Source of the DNA: Ignavibacteriota bacterium
GTDB lineage: Bacteria; Bacteroidota; Ignavibacteria; Tepidaquicellales; Tepidaquicellaceae
Direction of reading: 5' to 3'
Assembly (NCBI GenBank): GCA_003158365.1
Contig: PMIW01000235.1
Span: forward strand, 8,173 to 50,852
Length of the DNA stretch: 42,680 nt
A program made the translations under genes and the position numbers. Below the pieces are notes generated by a model. It did no database searches. It worked only from the letters and a program-made list of their open reading frames with translations, and was not told the origin of the DNA. Below are positions 1 through 8,016 of this stretch, piece by piece. The stretch's first letter is position 1, and every line of letters begins with the position of its first letter.

Positions 1-1
1 G

Positions 2-664
2 GAAGGATTCATAGATGACACTGTCGGCTCTGTTGCCTGCAAGATGATGAATTATTACAACAGGAATATTATTGATGATGCCGGGGATTTTATTAAACTG
101 ATAGGGTCACCCTATGCAAGAGGCCACGCTGAAGAGGACAAAGGTCAGTACGATACCCCCGAATATATTTTCGGTGCATGTGCCGGAGCGGCTTTGTACA
201 GGAAAGAAATTTTTAATAAGATTGGATTTTTTGATGAGGACTTTTTTGCATATTACGAAGATGTTGATTTTAGTCTAAGGTCACAGCTTGCAGGTTTTAA
301 GTGTTACTATAATCCGAAGGCAGTTTGCTATCACAAGCGCGGTGCAACTTCAGGTTATACATCGGGCTGGCAGACGATGCTATGCGAAAAAAATCTCGTA
401 GCGCTAAGAATAAAAAATTATCCGCTTTCACTTTATATAAAGCTGAATCCTCTTTTTCTTGTCGGCAGGTTAAAAAGGTACTATGGATTATTAAGGGCAG
501 GAAATTATAAAGTTTTTAGAAGTTCAATAAAAGGGTATTTGCTTGGATTGCTGCAATATCCAAGATCGCTTTTAAAAAGAAGAAAAGTTCAGTCTCTGAA
601 AAAAATGGATAATAAATATATAAATTCTATTTTTACTTACAGAAAAGATAAATATAATAATTGA
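2..664 (+). CDS. Glycosyltransferase family 2, C-terminal part (5' end outside window)
   Basis: The frame is open from base 2, so the gene begins before the window and 220 residues are visible. It is the C-terminal part of a WbbL/rhamnosyltransferase-like GT2 enzyme, which would transfer a sugar from a nucleotide donor to a growing surface polysaccharide at the inner face of the inner membrane. The visible signature is the acceptor-side ED motif in FFAYYEDVDFSLR, followed about 25 residues later by a YHKRGAT segment, as in COG1216 proteins. The DxD and N-terminal nucleotide-binding parts are missing because of the window edge. The methionine at 44 is internal, because coding similarity continues upstream of it. 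The stop overlaps the TTG start of the next GT2 (661), which indicates translational coupling. Donor and acceptor cannot be told from sequence. Confidence 0.85.
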   Translation, partial: EGFIDDTVGSVACKMMNYYNRNIIDDAGDFIKLIGSPYARGHAEEDKGQYDTPEYIFGACAGAALYRKEIFNKIGFFDEDFFAYYEDVDFSLRSQLAGFKCYYNPKAVCYHKRGATSGYTSGWQTMLCEKNLVALRIKNYPLSLYIKLNPLFLVGRLKRYYGLLRAGNYKVFRSSIKGYLLGLLQYPRSLLKRRKVQSLKKMDNKYINSIFTYRKDKYNN

Positions 665-1698
665 AAATATCCGTCATCATATTAAATTATAACGGAAAAA
701 AACATCTGTATGACTGCCTGAAATCAGTTCTGGTGCAGACTTTCACTGATTTCGAAGTTATCTTTGTCGACAATAGCTCGGAAGACGGGAGCGTGGATTT
801 CATAAAGCAGAATTTCGAAGATGAAAGAATAATAATTGTAACATCAGAAAAAAACCTTGGCTTTGCAGGCGGAAATAATCTTGGGCTTAAACATTCAGGA
901 GGGGAATATATAGTATTACTTAATAATGACACGGTTGTTGATAAAGACTGGCTGAAATATTTATATGATATCATTAATCCCGATGAAAATATCGGGATAG
1001 CACAATCACTCGTGCGGACAGAAGGAGTTCCGGAAAAATATTACCTGAAAAACGGTACTCTTAATTTACTCGGACATAATATAATGGAGGTATTTGATAT
1101 AAATGAGGATGGCACCGGCGAAATATTTCAGGCGAATGGTTGCTCGATGATTATCAGAAAAGAATTGCTTGATTCTTTTGGCGGACTTTTTTTGGATGAA
1201 TATTTTGCTTATGCAGAGGATTCATACCTCTCTTTTAAAGTGAAGTTTGCAGGACTGAAAATTATGCACACGTCCAAATCAATCGTAATCCATAAGGGAA
1301 GTGCAACAACTAAAAAATATAAATCTTCATTCCGGACTTTCCTTCAGGAAAGAAACAGGCTGCTGAATTTTCTTATATTTTTTTCAAGGAGTTTCAGGCT
1401 TAAATATTTTCCCATACTTGTTTTTAACCTGAAATTAAAACTTATTATGTCGCTATTTTCCGGGAAATACTCGTTCTCAGGGGTTTGCAGGGCATACTGG
1501 TGGCTTATAAAAAACAGAAAATGGATAAAAGAACAAAGGGAAAAAGAAGATATGATAAAAAGGATTAACGAAAAGGATGTAATAAAATTATTAAGCGGGA
1601 AAGTGTTTAACGGGGAACACATTGTTGGAAGGTTTTTTAACTTTTTCTCGTTACTCTATTGCAGAATAGTAAATATAAAAGTGATTGAAATAAAATGA
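661..1698 (+). CDS. Glycosyltransferase family 2 (WbbL/rhamnosyltransferase-like)
   Basis: This is a 345-residue GT-A fold glycosyltransferase. It begins with the beta-strand MKISVIILNYNG, has the nucleotide-binding DNSSEDGS at residues 37-44, NNDT in place of DxD at 88-91, the ED pair at 186-187 (YAEDSYLS), and a conserved His at 211 (VIHKGSATT). Residues after about 230 are basic and partly hydrophobic, so membrane association is likely. The start must be TTG: it overlaps the previous stop as TTGA, and the next in-frame ATG (residue 142) lies beyond the nucleotide-binding site. The gene overlaps the next by ATGA. It probably adds one sugar to a surface glycan; the specific sugar is unknown. 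Confidence 0.88.
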   Translation: MKISVIILNYNGKKHLYDCLKSVLVQTFTDFEVIFVDNSSEDGSVDFIKQNFEDERIIIVTSEKNLGFAGGNNLGLKHSGGEYIVLLNNDTVVDKDWLKYLYDIINPDENIGIAQSLVRTEGVPEKYYLKNGTLNLLGHNIMEVFDINEDGTGEIFQANGCSMIIRKELLDSFGGLFLDEYFAYAEDSYLSFKVKFAGLKIMHTSKSIVIHKGSATTKKYKSSFRTFLQERNRLLNFLIFFSRSFRLKYFPILVFNLKLKLIMSLFSGKYSFSGVCRAYWWLIKNRKWIKEQREKEDMIKRINEKDVIKLLSGKVFNGEHIVGRFFNFFSLLYCRIVNIKVIEIK

Positions 1699-2576
1699 TA
1701 AAATACTCGATAATAATAATTAACTACAAACAGGAAGAGCTTGTAAAGAATTGTATAAGTTCGGTTTACAATACTTTTAAATCATCTTCTTTTGAGGTGA
1801 TACTTATAAATAACTCCCCTGATAATTTATTGCCGAAATTTAACCTGCCGAATTTTAAATTAATTGAAACCAAAAACTACGGTTTTGCAAATGCGAACAA
1901 TATAGGCGCTGAAAATGCCAACGGAGAATATTTGTTTTTTCTGAATGGCGACACAATAGTAAAGTCTGATTTCCTCGAAGATTTCGATAATGAGTTTTCG
2001 GGAAAAGAATTCGGGGCTGTCGGACTGAAATTATTTTTTAATGACGGCACATTCCAGCCGTCCTGTTATCTCGAAAATAATTTTTTCAATGAGATAAAAA
2101 ATAAAAAACTGGAAAAATTTTATAAATCAGGTAATACTGCGAAAAGACTCGAAATAGAAAAAAAATATTCAATCGTTCAAAAGGAAGACTGGGTAAGCGG
2201 TGCGGCTATGATAATAAAAAAAGATGTTTTTTTTAAAATCGGCGGTTTCGATGAAAGATTTTTCCTCTTTTATGAAGATGCTGATATATGCAAGCGGCTG
2301 AATGATTCGGGGAATCCTGTTTATTTCTATCCGAAAAGCAATATTGTGCATTTAAAGGGGGAAAATGTTAACAGAGAATTTAATAATATTACTTATTATT
2401 TTTCGAAGAAATCGCAATTGCTGTATTATAAACTGCATAACAGTTTTATGCAGAGGTTATTGATAAGAGCATATTTGATTCTGAAGTTTTCAGGGAAATG
2501 TCTTGTTAATCCGGTTAGAATGAATGTTCTTATTTTAAAACTTTTATTGGGTAAAAAAAATGATAAAAGTACTTGA
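1695..2576 (+). CDS. Glycosyltransferase family 2
   Basis: This is a 293-residue GT2 enzyme, the third in a row. NNSPDN at 39-44 corresponds to the nucleotide-binding loop, NGDT at 84-87 replaces DxD, and FYEDADICKRL carries the ED pair at 194-195. It lacks the long C-terminal tail of its neighbour but is of usual length for this subfamily. The ATG start overlaps the preceding stop (ATGA), and the 3' end overlaps the next gene by 17 bases, so the four transferases appear translationally linked. It is inferred to act in O-antigen-like or exopolysaccharide assembly on the cytoplasmic side of the membrane. Linkage and sugar are unknown. Confidence 0.87.
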   Translation: MIKYSIIIINYKQEELVKNCISSVYNTFKSSSFEVILINNSPDNLLPKFNLPNFKLIETKNYGFANANNIGAENANGEYLFFLNGDTIVKSDFLEDFDNEFSGKEFGAVGLKLFFNDGTFQPSCYLENNFFNEIKNKKLEKFYKSGNTAKRLEIEKKYSIVQKEDWVSGAAMIIKKDVFFKIGGFDERFFLFYEDADICKRLNDSGNPVYFYPKSNIVHLKGENVNREFNNITYYFSKKSQLLYYKLHNSFMQRLLIRAYLILKFSGKCLVNPVRMNVLILKLLLGKKNDKST

Positions 2577-3681
2577 GCTGATTGACGGCGGCTTTATCGG
2601 CGGAGGACAGATTCATACTCTTTCCCTTTCAAAAGGTTTGAATAAAACACTTTTCAATCCTGTAATAGCGGCTATGGGAGGAGGTGTGTTCGAAGAAATA
2701 GTAAACGACAGCGGAATACCGTTTAAAAGTATTTACCAGCCGAAAATATTAAGGAAAAAATATCTGAATCCCCTGCTTGAATTCTGCAAAGAAGAAAAAT
2801 TTGATATTGTTCATTCTCACGGCGGCGTTTCGGGTTTTTACGGGAGACTTGTGAAAAAATATTACCCTGAAATTAAAACCGTCCACTCCATTCACGGAAT
2901 ACACTATATAAACACGAAGAATTATATCCGTAAATTTGTTTCGCAATCAATCGAGCAGTATCTTGTTAAGTTCACGGACTATTCTATCTGTGAAACAAAT
3001 TCAGACTTCAGAAATGCAAAAAAACTAAAAATAATAAACACGGATAAGACCTTCATTATTCCTAACGGAATAAATCTGGGTAAATATCATAATCTGAAAA
3101 AAAAGAATCCGGATTTTCTGGCAAAGTTAAATCTGAAACCTGAAGATTTTATCGTTGGCAATATTTCCAGATTTGATGTGCAAAAAAATCAGAATTTAAT
3201 AATAAAAACAGCAGTTAGGTTGAAGGATAAATATCCCGAAATGAAATTTATTCTTGTCGGGAACGGTAAGCTTCTCGAACAATCAAAAAAACTTGCTGAA
3301 GAATTAAATCTCGGCAGCAGCCTGTTATTTACAGGTGAGCAGTTAAATCTTTTGGATTACTATTCTATTTTTGATACGTTTGTTTTCCCGACTTTTTGGG
3401 AAGGAATGCCGTACGTTTTACTTGAAGCAATGGCTTGCAGACTGCCGGTTATATGTTCCGATATCCCGTCTTTAAAGGAGATTGTGAAAGACAATTATTC
3501 TGCGCTGTTAATAAACCCGCAAAGCGAGTCAGAGCTTTATGACGCTATTATAAAACTTTTTACCGATAGAAAGTTGATGAACGAAATATCAAGGAATGCT
3601 CACGAAGCCGTGAAAAATTACAGCGAGTATTTTACGATTAAGAAAATCGAAGAAATTTATACAGGGGTGATGTCTGAATGA
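2560..3681 (+). CDS. Glycosyltransferase family 4 (GT-B)
   Basis: This is a 373-residue GT-B retaining transferase. The N-terminal domain starts with a glycine-rich acceptor-side loop (GGFIGGGQIH, about residues 9-18). The C-terminal domain begins near VGNISRFDVQKNQ and carries the E-x7-E signature: E281 and E289 in EGMPYVLLEAMA, followed by LPVICSD. These glutamates contact the nucleotide-sugar in the family. The ATG start lies 17 bases inside the previous gene, and the stop overlaps nadD (ATGA). It likely extends the same surface polysaccharide as the three upstream GT2 enzymes. Donor specificity cannot be assigned. Confidence 0.88.
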   Translation: MIKVLELIDGGFIGGGQIHTLSLSKGLNKTLFNPVIAAMGGGVFEEIVNDSGIPFKSIYQPKILRKKYLNPLLEFCKEEKFDIVHSHGGVSGFYGRLVKKYYPEIKTVHSIHGIHYINTKNYIRKFVSQSIEQYLVKFTDYSICETNSDFRNAKKLKIINTDKTFIIPNGINLGKYHNLKKKNPDFLAKLNLKPEDFIVGNISRFDVQKNQNLIIKTAVRLKDKYPEMKFILVGNGKLLEQSKKLAEELNLGSSLLFTGEQLNLLDYYSIFDTFVFPTFWEGMPYVLLEAMACRLPVICSDIPSLKEIVKDNYSALLINPQSESELYDAIIKLFTDRKLMNEISRNAHEAVKNYSEYFTIKKIEEIYTGVMSE

Positions 3682-4268
3682 AAAGGTATGGTATCTTCGG
3701 CGGGACATTTAATCCTCCTCATTTAGCGCATTCTGTACTTGCGGAAAAAGTGAGAAAAGAATTAAATCTTGATAAAGTGATTTTCATACCTTCAGCAGTA
3801 CCTCCTTTGAAAGATGAAAAAGAAGTCCTTGAAATCAGGCACAGGCTCGAGATGGCCAAAATTGCATTCGGTAATAATCCTGATTATGAGGTGAGCGAAA
3901 TTGAAATTAACAATTTAAACGGAAAATCTTATACAGTTGACACATTGCTGTGTTTGCACGAATTATATAAGAAAGAACAGGTAAAATTTTACCTGATTAT
4001 CGGAGCGGATAGTCTTATTGATTTTCCGAAATGGAAGAATCCTGAAAAAATATTCGAGCTTGCAGAAGTAGTGATTCTTAACAGGCCCGGGTTTTCAAAA
4101 GAAAAAATTAAACCCGGATATTTGGAAAAAGTCAGGTTCATAGATACAGAGTTACTGGATATTTCTTCAACTATGATTCGTGAAAAAGTAAGAAATAATA
4201 AGTCAATTAAATCTCTTGTTTTACCCGAAATAGAAAAATATATTACACAAAATAACCTTTACAAATAA
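3678..4268 (+). CDS. nadD: Nicotinate-nucleotide adenylyltransferase (NadD)
   Basis: NadD joins ATP and nicotinic acid mononucleotide to form deamido-NAD, a step in NAD synthesis in the cytoplasm. The protein has 196 residues, the usual length. The nucleotidyltransferase signature GGTFNPPHLAH is at residues 8-18 (H15 and H18), GADSLIDFPKW follows mid-protein, and the second family motif ISSTMIR is at 162-168. All expected motifs are present, so the enzyme should be active. The ATG start overlaps the stop of the upstream GT4 gene by four bases. This places a housekeeping gene on a sugar-transferase transcript, which is more likely operon drift than function, although coupling ensures expression. 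Confidence 0.95.
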   Translation: MKRYGIFGGTFNPPHLAHSVLAEKVRKELNLDKVIFIPSAVPPLKDEKEVLEIRHRLEMAKIAFGNNPDYEVSEIEINNLNGKSYTVDTLLCLHELYKKEQVKFYLIIGADSLIDFPKWKNPEKIFELAEVVILNRPGFSKEKIKPGYLEKVRFIDTELLDISSTMIREKVRNNKSIKSLVLPEIEKYITQNNLYK

Positions 4269-4277
4269 TTAAATCAT

Positions 4278-5048
4278 ATGGAAGAACAAAATATTATTGC
4301 CGAAGAACCGCAGGAATTATCGCAGATGGATGCAATTTCAGGTGTATTTACCGAACCCGGAAACACATTCGAAACGATTATGAAATTTCCAAAAAAGAAT
4401 TTCTGGCTATTGCCGGTTTTAATACTGGTTATTACCAGCGTAGTTTCGTCTTTTCTCTTTTTTTCTGATGCTGAACTTGTCGGGAAAATGATGGATAAGC
4501 AGAAAACAAAATTGAGGGAAAGAATGATGGAAAACGTGAAGCAGGGTAAAATGTCCCAGGAACAGGCAAATGACGCAATTGAAAAAGCCGAAAAATTTAT
4601 GGATCCGAACGGATTATTCTTTAAGATTACCGGATTTGCGGGAGCTGTTGTTGCCCCGTTCATAATGCTTTTTGTTCTTGCAGTAATTTATATGCTTATG
4701 CTGAAAATGTTTAAAGTAAATTTTGAATTTACGAACATCTTAAATGTGGTCGGGCTGGCTCTCACAATAAGCGCGGTAGGCGGTGTTTTGGGTATAGTGC
4801 TTTCGATTATTATGGGAGACCTTACATCAGTCGGTCTTGCACTTTTCCTGAAAGCAGATGTAGTAGGGGAAACTCTGCACGGACTGATAATGAAACTCGA
4901 TGTGTTTTCCGTCTGGTTTTATATTTTAGTCGCAATCGGGCTTGTAAAAGTGGCAAAAATAAAACCCGCAATTTCATATTCTGTTGTATTCGGATTGTGG
5001 ATAGCGTGGCTGCTTCTTACAACCTTTGTATTCAGCATGTTCACGTAA
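4278..5048 (+). CDS. Yip1-domain integral membrane protein
   Basis: This 256-residue protein fits the bacterial Yip1 family. It has an acidic cytoplasmic N-terminus with the segment MDAISGVFTEPGNTFETI, typical of the domain start, then a first membrane helix around residues 43-65. A charged, Gln/Lys/Glu-rich stretch follows (about 70-112, possibly helical and soluble), and then four more hydrophobic helices between about 115 and 256. The function of bacterial Yip1 proteins is not established; eukaryotic relatives act in vesicle trafficking, which cannot be transferred here. It is 9 bases downstream of nadD and is the last gene before a strong terminator. Confidence 0.75.
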   Translation: MEEQNIIAEEPQELSQMDAISGVFTEPGNTFETIMKFPKKNFWLLPVLILVITSVVSSFLFFSDAELVGKMMDKQKTKLRERMMENVKQGKMSQEQANDAIEKAEKFMDPNGLFFKITGFAGAVVAPFIMLFVLAVIYMLMLKMFKVNFEFTNILNVVGLALTISAVGGVLGIVLSIIMGDLTSVGLALFLKADVVGETLHGLIMKLDVFSVWFYILVAIGLVKVAKIKPAISYSVVFGLWIAWLLLTTFVFSMFT

Positions 5049-5081
5049 TAAACTGCAGATGACTTTGCAATTTAATTTTAT

Positions 5082-5129
5082 ATGGATTTGTGGCATTGCT
5101 ATAATGCCGCAAATCTATTTTTATTTTAT
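5082..5129 (+). terminator. Hairpin terminator between convergent genes
   Basis: The arms 5082-5097 and 5103-5118 pair over 16 bases with two G-U wobbles around a 5-base loop, followed by a T-rich run (TTTTATTTTAT). It should end the upstream glycosyltransferase-nadD-yip1 transcript. The T-run overlaps the stop codon of the convergent minus-strand gene (5121). In the minus direction the hairpin is followed by a less uridine-rich stretch, so it may work there more weakly. Confidence 0.85.
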
Positions 5130-6053
5130 AAGGGCGATTTTCTGAACTCCCCTGAATCCTTCGGTCTGCATCATTACAATGTAAATTCCGCTAGGGAGCC
5201 CTGATGCATCAAAAAAAGTTTCGTATTCACCTTCTTTTAAAATCTGTTTGACTAATACTGATAAAAGCTTTCCGGTTATGTCAAAAATCTTTAATTCTAC
5301 ATAATTCTTTGACGGTATCTGAAACCTGATTTTAGTGACCGGGTTAAACGGATTCGGATAATTGTTCAGTAGTTTACAGGATGATGGAATTTCAGATGAA
5401 ATCAAATTAATTCCCGTCGTTCTTATTCTGAAATTAGAAATTAATGACCAGTCACTTGTTCCGAGCTGATTTTTCGCATTGACTCTCCAGAAATATTTCA
5501 TTCCAAGCTGAAGAAAATCAGGACGCATTTGCAGAGGTGTATTTGAAACAACGGTATCGAACATAAAAGCAGGATTCGAAAATAAAGAGTCATCCGAAAC
5601 CTGCACCTCGAAAGTATTTGCATATGCATTACTGTCCCATACTAATGTCACGTTTTGTAATTGATTTGTAGCATTTTTTGGCGGAAGAATTAAAACCGGA
5701 ACAACGGGAATTGTTAAAAGAACTCTCATTGCACTGTCTTTTCCATAAACATTCGAAAACCTGTCCAGAACAAAAACAGCTCTTGGAATCGTAACTGCTT
5801 TGCCGTTAATATGTACAGTTGCAGTCAGAGTCGTGTCATTTACCAGTGCATTGAAATTTGCTGTTACACCTGTTGAATCAAAAAATATTTGAAAATATGG
5901 TGATACCAGCCACTGAGTACCATCCCCTATAATTGTAACGGGAAAATTTGTTCCCTGGTAACCGCTGTCCGGATAAACCTGCTTGACAGACTGGGACAGA
6001 GAAGTTGAAGAGATAATAAAAATTGCAAAAAAACTAATGAGACTTTTTTTCAT
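5121..6053 (-). CDS. Secreted protein with Ig/FnIII-like domains and T9SS C-terminal sorting domain
   Basis: This is a 310-residue exported protein. It has a signal peptide (MKKSLISFFAIFIISS, cut near SLSQS). Residues about 23-110 are beta-rich and open with KQVYPDSGYQGTNFPVTI, like IPT/TIG domains. Residues about 118-205 look like a fibronectin III-type module (LVWDSNAYANTFEVQVSDD, then KYFWRVNAKN). From N231 there is a T9SS type A sorting domain with NYPNPFNPVTK, ending GVQKIALIK. It is expected to cross the outer membrane by T9SS and be processed at, or attached to, the surface. Its start lies 20 bases inside the end of the upstream O-antigen-ligase-like gene, so the two are probably translated together. 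The binding partner is unknown. Confidence 0.85.
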   Translation of the reverse strand: MKKSLISFFAIFIISSTSLSQSVKQVYPDSGYQGTNFPVTIIGDGTQWLVSPYFQIFFDSTGVTANFNALVNDTTLTATVHINGKAVTIPRAVFVLDRFSNVYGKDSAMRVLLTIPVVPVLILPPKNATNQLQNVTLVWDSNAYANTFEVQVSDDSLFSNPAFMFDTVVSNTPLQMRPDFLQLGMKYFWRVNAKNQLGTSDWSLISNFRIRTTGINLISSEIPSSCKLLNNYPNPFNPVTKIRFQIPSKNYVELKIFDITGKLLSVLVKQILKEGEYETFFDASGLPSGIYIVMMQTEGFRGVQKIALIK

Positions 6054-7893
6054 TATAGTAATCTTTTATTTTTCCCAGAACATTATAGTTTTTAATATAT
6101 TGATGCTCGGCGGTTTTATGTTCTATTTCTTCCAACAGTATCATTGCAAGTGAGTCCTGTCCCGAATTCGAATATATTGAAAGTAAATTAATCTGTGATT
6201 CAATCAAAAAAGGATTTCTGGTTTTTAAATCAAGAAGTAATTTAACCGCATTTTCGGTATCGTTCAACATATAAAAGGAAGATGCTTTGTTGTTCAGAAT
6301 GGCAGGAGAAGTAGGCGTTAATTCAAGGGCATTATTAAAAGATTTCATAGCTTCAGTGTAATTCTTTAATTCGAAATACCCGATTCCGCGGTAATATTCT
6401 ACGGGCATGCAGTTTGCATCAACAGGATAAATGTCATCATTTATATCGTTTATTTTATCGAGCATCGAATTGTAATTCCCGGAGATTTTATCTTTTATGG
6501 CATTTAAATATGTTACCTCATACCTGTACCTGTAAAAGCAAAAGACAGTCGATGCCGTTAAAACAATTGTTGCTATTCCCAATATAGCTGTCTTAATTTT
6601 ATTGACATTTAAATTAATTAATTCCGCTTCCTTTCCTTCATCTTTTTTCGTAAAGGAAATTCCGATTGCCGTTCCGGCTAAAGTCATTATGGCAATATTA
6701 TCCCTGGGGAAAGAGAATAAAGATATTATTAAAAATCCCGCAAAAGACAATAATACCGGAAAGATTATCAAATCATCACGGGTTTCATAAAATAAATTTT
6801 TCCCGATTAGGAAAAGGAAGAATACAAAGAAAACAAATCCGAATATACCATTTTCGCTTAATACTTCCAGATAATCATTGTGCGGATTTAATTCGGATGT
6901 TTTTAAGATATTCTCGTCATTGTATATATTCCCGTTATATATCGGATAAATCCCGAACCAGCTTCCTGTTCCGATTCCTGTTATGGGTACATCCCTGAAT
7001 ATTTTAAGGGAAGTTTTCCAGTAGTTAATCCGGGCTTCGTTTTCGGGATAATTTTTGTCAACAATGGTTGTAATTGTTTTTACAAGGCTTGCCCTTTCCC
7101 TGTCTATATTGGGGGCCGTGAAGTTTCCGATTATAAAAGATATAACCAGTATAAAAATGAAACTTAAATAAGCTCTTTTTAAATATTGTTCATAGAAAAA
7201 CCTGTTGTAAAAAAAATATGCCGAAACAGACAGCAGGTAAAATAAAATAATTACGAATGAAGATCTTGTTCTGCAAAAAAAGATGAATGAAAGAATAATC
7301 ATCAATGAAACATAAGAAAATATTTTCACGGCTATACCGTTTTTTCTGAGGTAAAACATTAAAACGAAGGGTATTGCCGTTACCGAATACTCTGAAGCGA
7401 AATTTCTTATACTCAATGTGGAACCCGGCCTGGAGTTTATATGAAAATTAAGTAAGAATATATTAAAGAACTCGAATAACCCGAGTAAAGAAACCAATGT
7501 GCAGATTATTGTGATTGTAAAAGAAATATAATATATCAGTTTTTCCCTGTCAAATAACCGGAAACAGAGAAATAACAGATAAGAAAACACAAAAACATTT
7601 ATATATATTGCTATGTGCTCTAATGCCAGCAGAAACCTGTTGTTTACCGATGAAGTAATAAAGATAAATAATATAAATAATGCAAATGTTCCGAATAATA
7701 TTTTAACCCTGGAATTGTAGGTATAAGAAAACTTATAAAAGAAAAAGCTTAAGCACAGTAAAAGGGATAGTGCCGAAAACAAAAAAAAGTGAATAATATT
7801 TACGTTAATAAGATTATTATCGAAGAAAAGCGGGATAGTGTAAACGGATAATAAAATAATTACAGGAATAATATTTTTCCTTGTTTTTTCCAT
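6034..7893 (-). CDS. O-antigen ligase/polymerase (Wzy_C/WaaL-like) membrane protein with C-terminal TPRs
   Basis: This polytopic protein has about 10-12 hydrophobic helices over residues 1-430. Its large periplasmic loop carries the family signature GIGTGSWFGIYP and then NPHNDYLEVLSENGIFG, with the conserved His at residue 338. Wzy_C proteins join lipid-linked O-chains to lipid A core or polymerise repeat units at the periplasmic face. A soluble C-terminal part (about 470-619) holds TPR-like repeats (YRGIGYFELKNYTEAMKSFNNAL), as in many Bacteroidota relatives. I chose ATG at 7893 over an in-frame TTG at 7911, because the TTG would fall inside a candidate -7 box. The gene is divergent from the flippase operon and overlaps a T9SS cargo gene. 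Ligase and polymerase cannot be told apart by eye. Confidence 0.82.
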   Translation of the reverse strand: MEKTRKNIIPVIILLSVYTIPLFFDNNLINVNIIHFFLFSALSLLLCLSFFFYKFSYTYNSRVKILFGTFALFILFIFITSSVNNRFLLALEHIAIYINVFVFSYLLFLCFRLFDREKLIYYISFTITIICTLVSLLGLFEFFNIFLLNFHINSRPGSTLSIRNFASEYSVTAIPFVLMFYLRKNGIAVKIFSYVSLMIILSFIFFCRTRSSFVIILFYLLSVSAYFFYNRFFYEQYLKRAYLSFIFILVISFIIGNFTAPNIDRERASLVKTITTIVDKNYPENEARINYWKTSLKIFRDVPITGIGTGSWFGIYPIYNGNIYNDENILKTSELNPHNDYLEVLSENGIFGFVFFVFFLFLIGKNLFYETRDDLIIFPVLLSFAGFLIISLFSFPRDNIAIMTLAGTAIGISFTKKDEGKEAELINLNVNKIKTAILGIATIVLTASTVFCFYRYRYEVTYLNAIKDKISGNYNSMLDKINDINDDIYPVDANCMPVEYYRGIGYFELKNYTEAMKSFNNALELTPTSPAILNNKASSFYMLNDTENAVKLLLDLKTRNPFLIESQINLLSIYSNSGQDSLAMILLEEIEHKTAEHQYIKNYNVLGKIKDYYNEKKSH

Positions 7894-7908
7894 ATCCTTG
7901 GTTTTAAA

Positions 7909-7938
7909 CAAATTAATATAATATTAGCCTCATTTCAA
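7909..7938 (-). promoter_or_regulatory. Candidate Bacteroidota-type promoter for the O-antigen ligase-like gene
   Basis: Read on the minus strand, TTG (7938-7936) is followed after 19 bases by TTAATTTG (7916-7909). This is one mismatch from the Bacteroidota consensus TTG-N19-TAnnTTTG. Transcription would start near 7903, giving a very short leader before ATG at 7893. Confidence 0.4.
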
Positions 7939-7954
7939 TATAATAAATACATTC

Positions 7955-7983
7955 TTGCCTTAAATAATCTACTTATTTTTTTG
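7955..7983 (+). promoter_or_regulatory. Weak candidate promoter for the flippase-led operon
   Basis: TTG at 7955-7957 and TTTG at 7980-7983, with TA at 7974-7975, roughly match the Bacteroidota promoter pattern. The TA-TTTG spacing is two bases longer than consensus. It lies in the 123-base divergent gap, about 35 bases upstream of the TTG start codon at 8017. Confidence 0.25.
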
Positions 7984-8016
7984 TAATAAAATATTAACTT
8001 ATCAATAATTTTTCCT

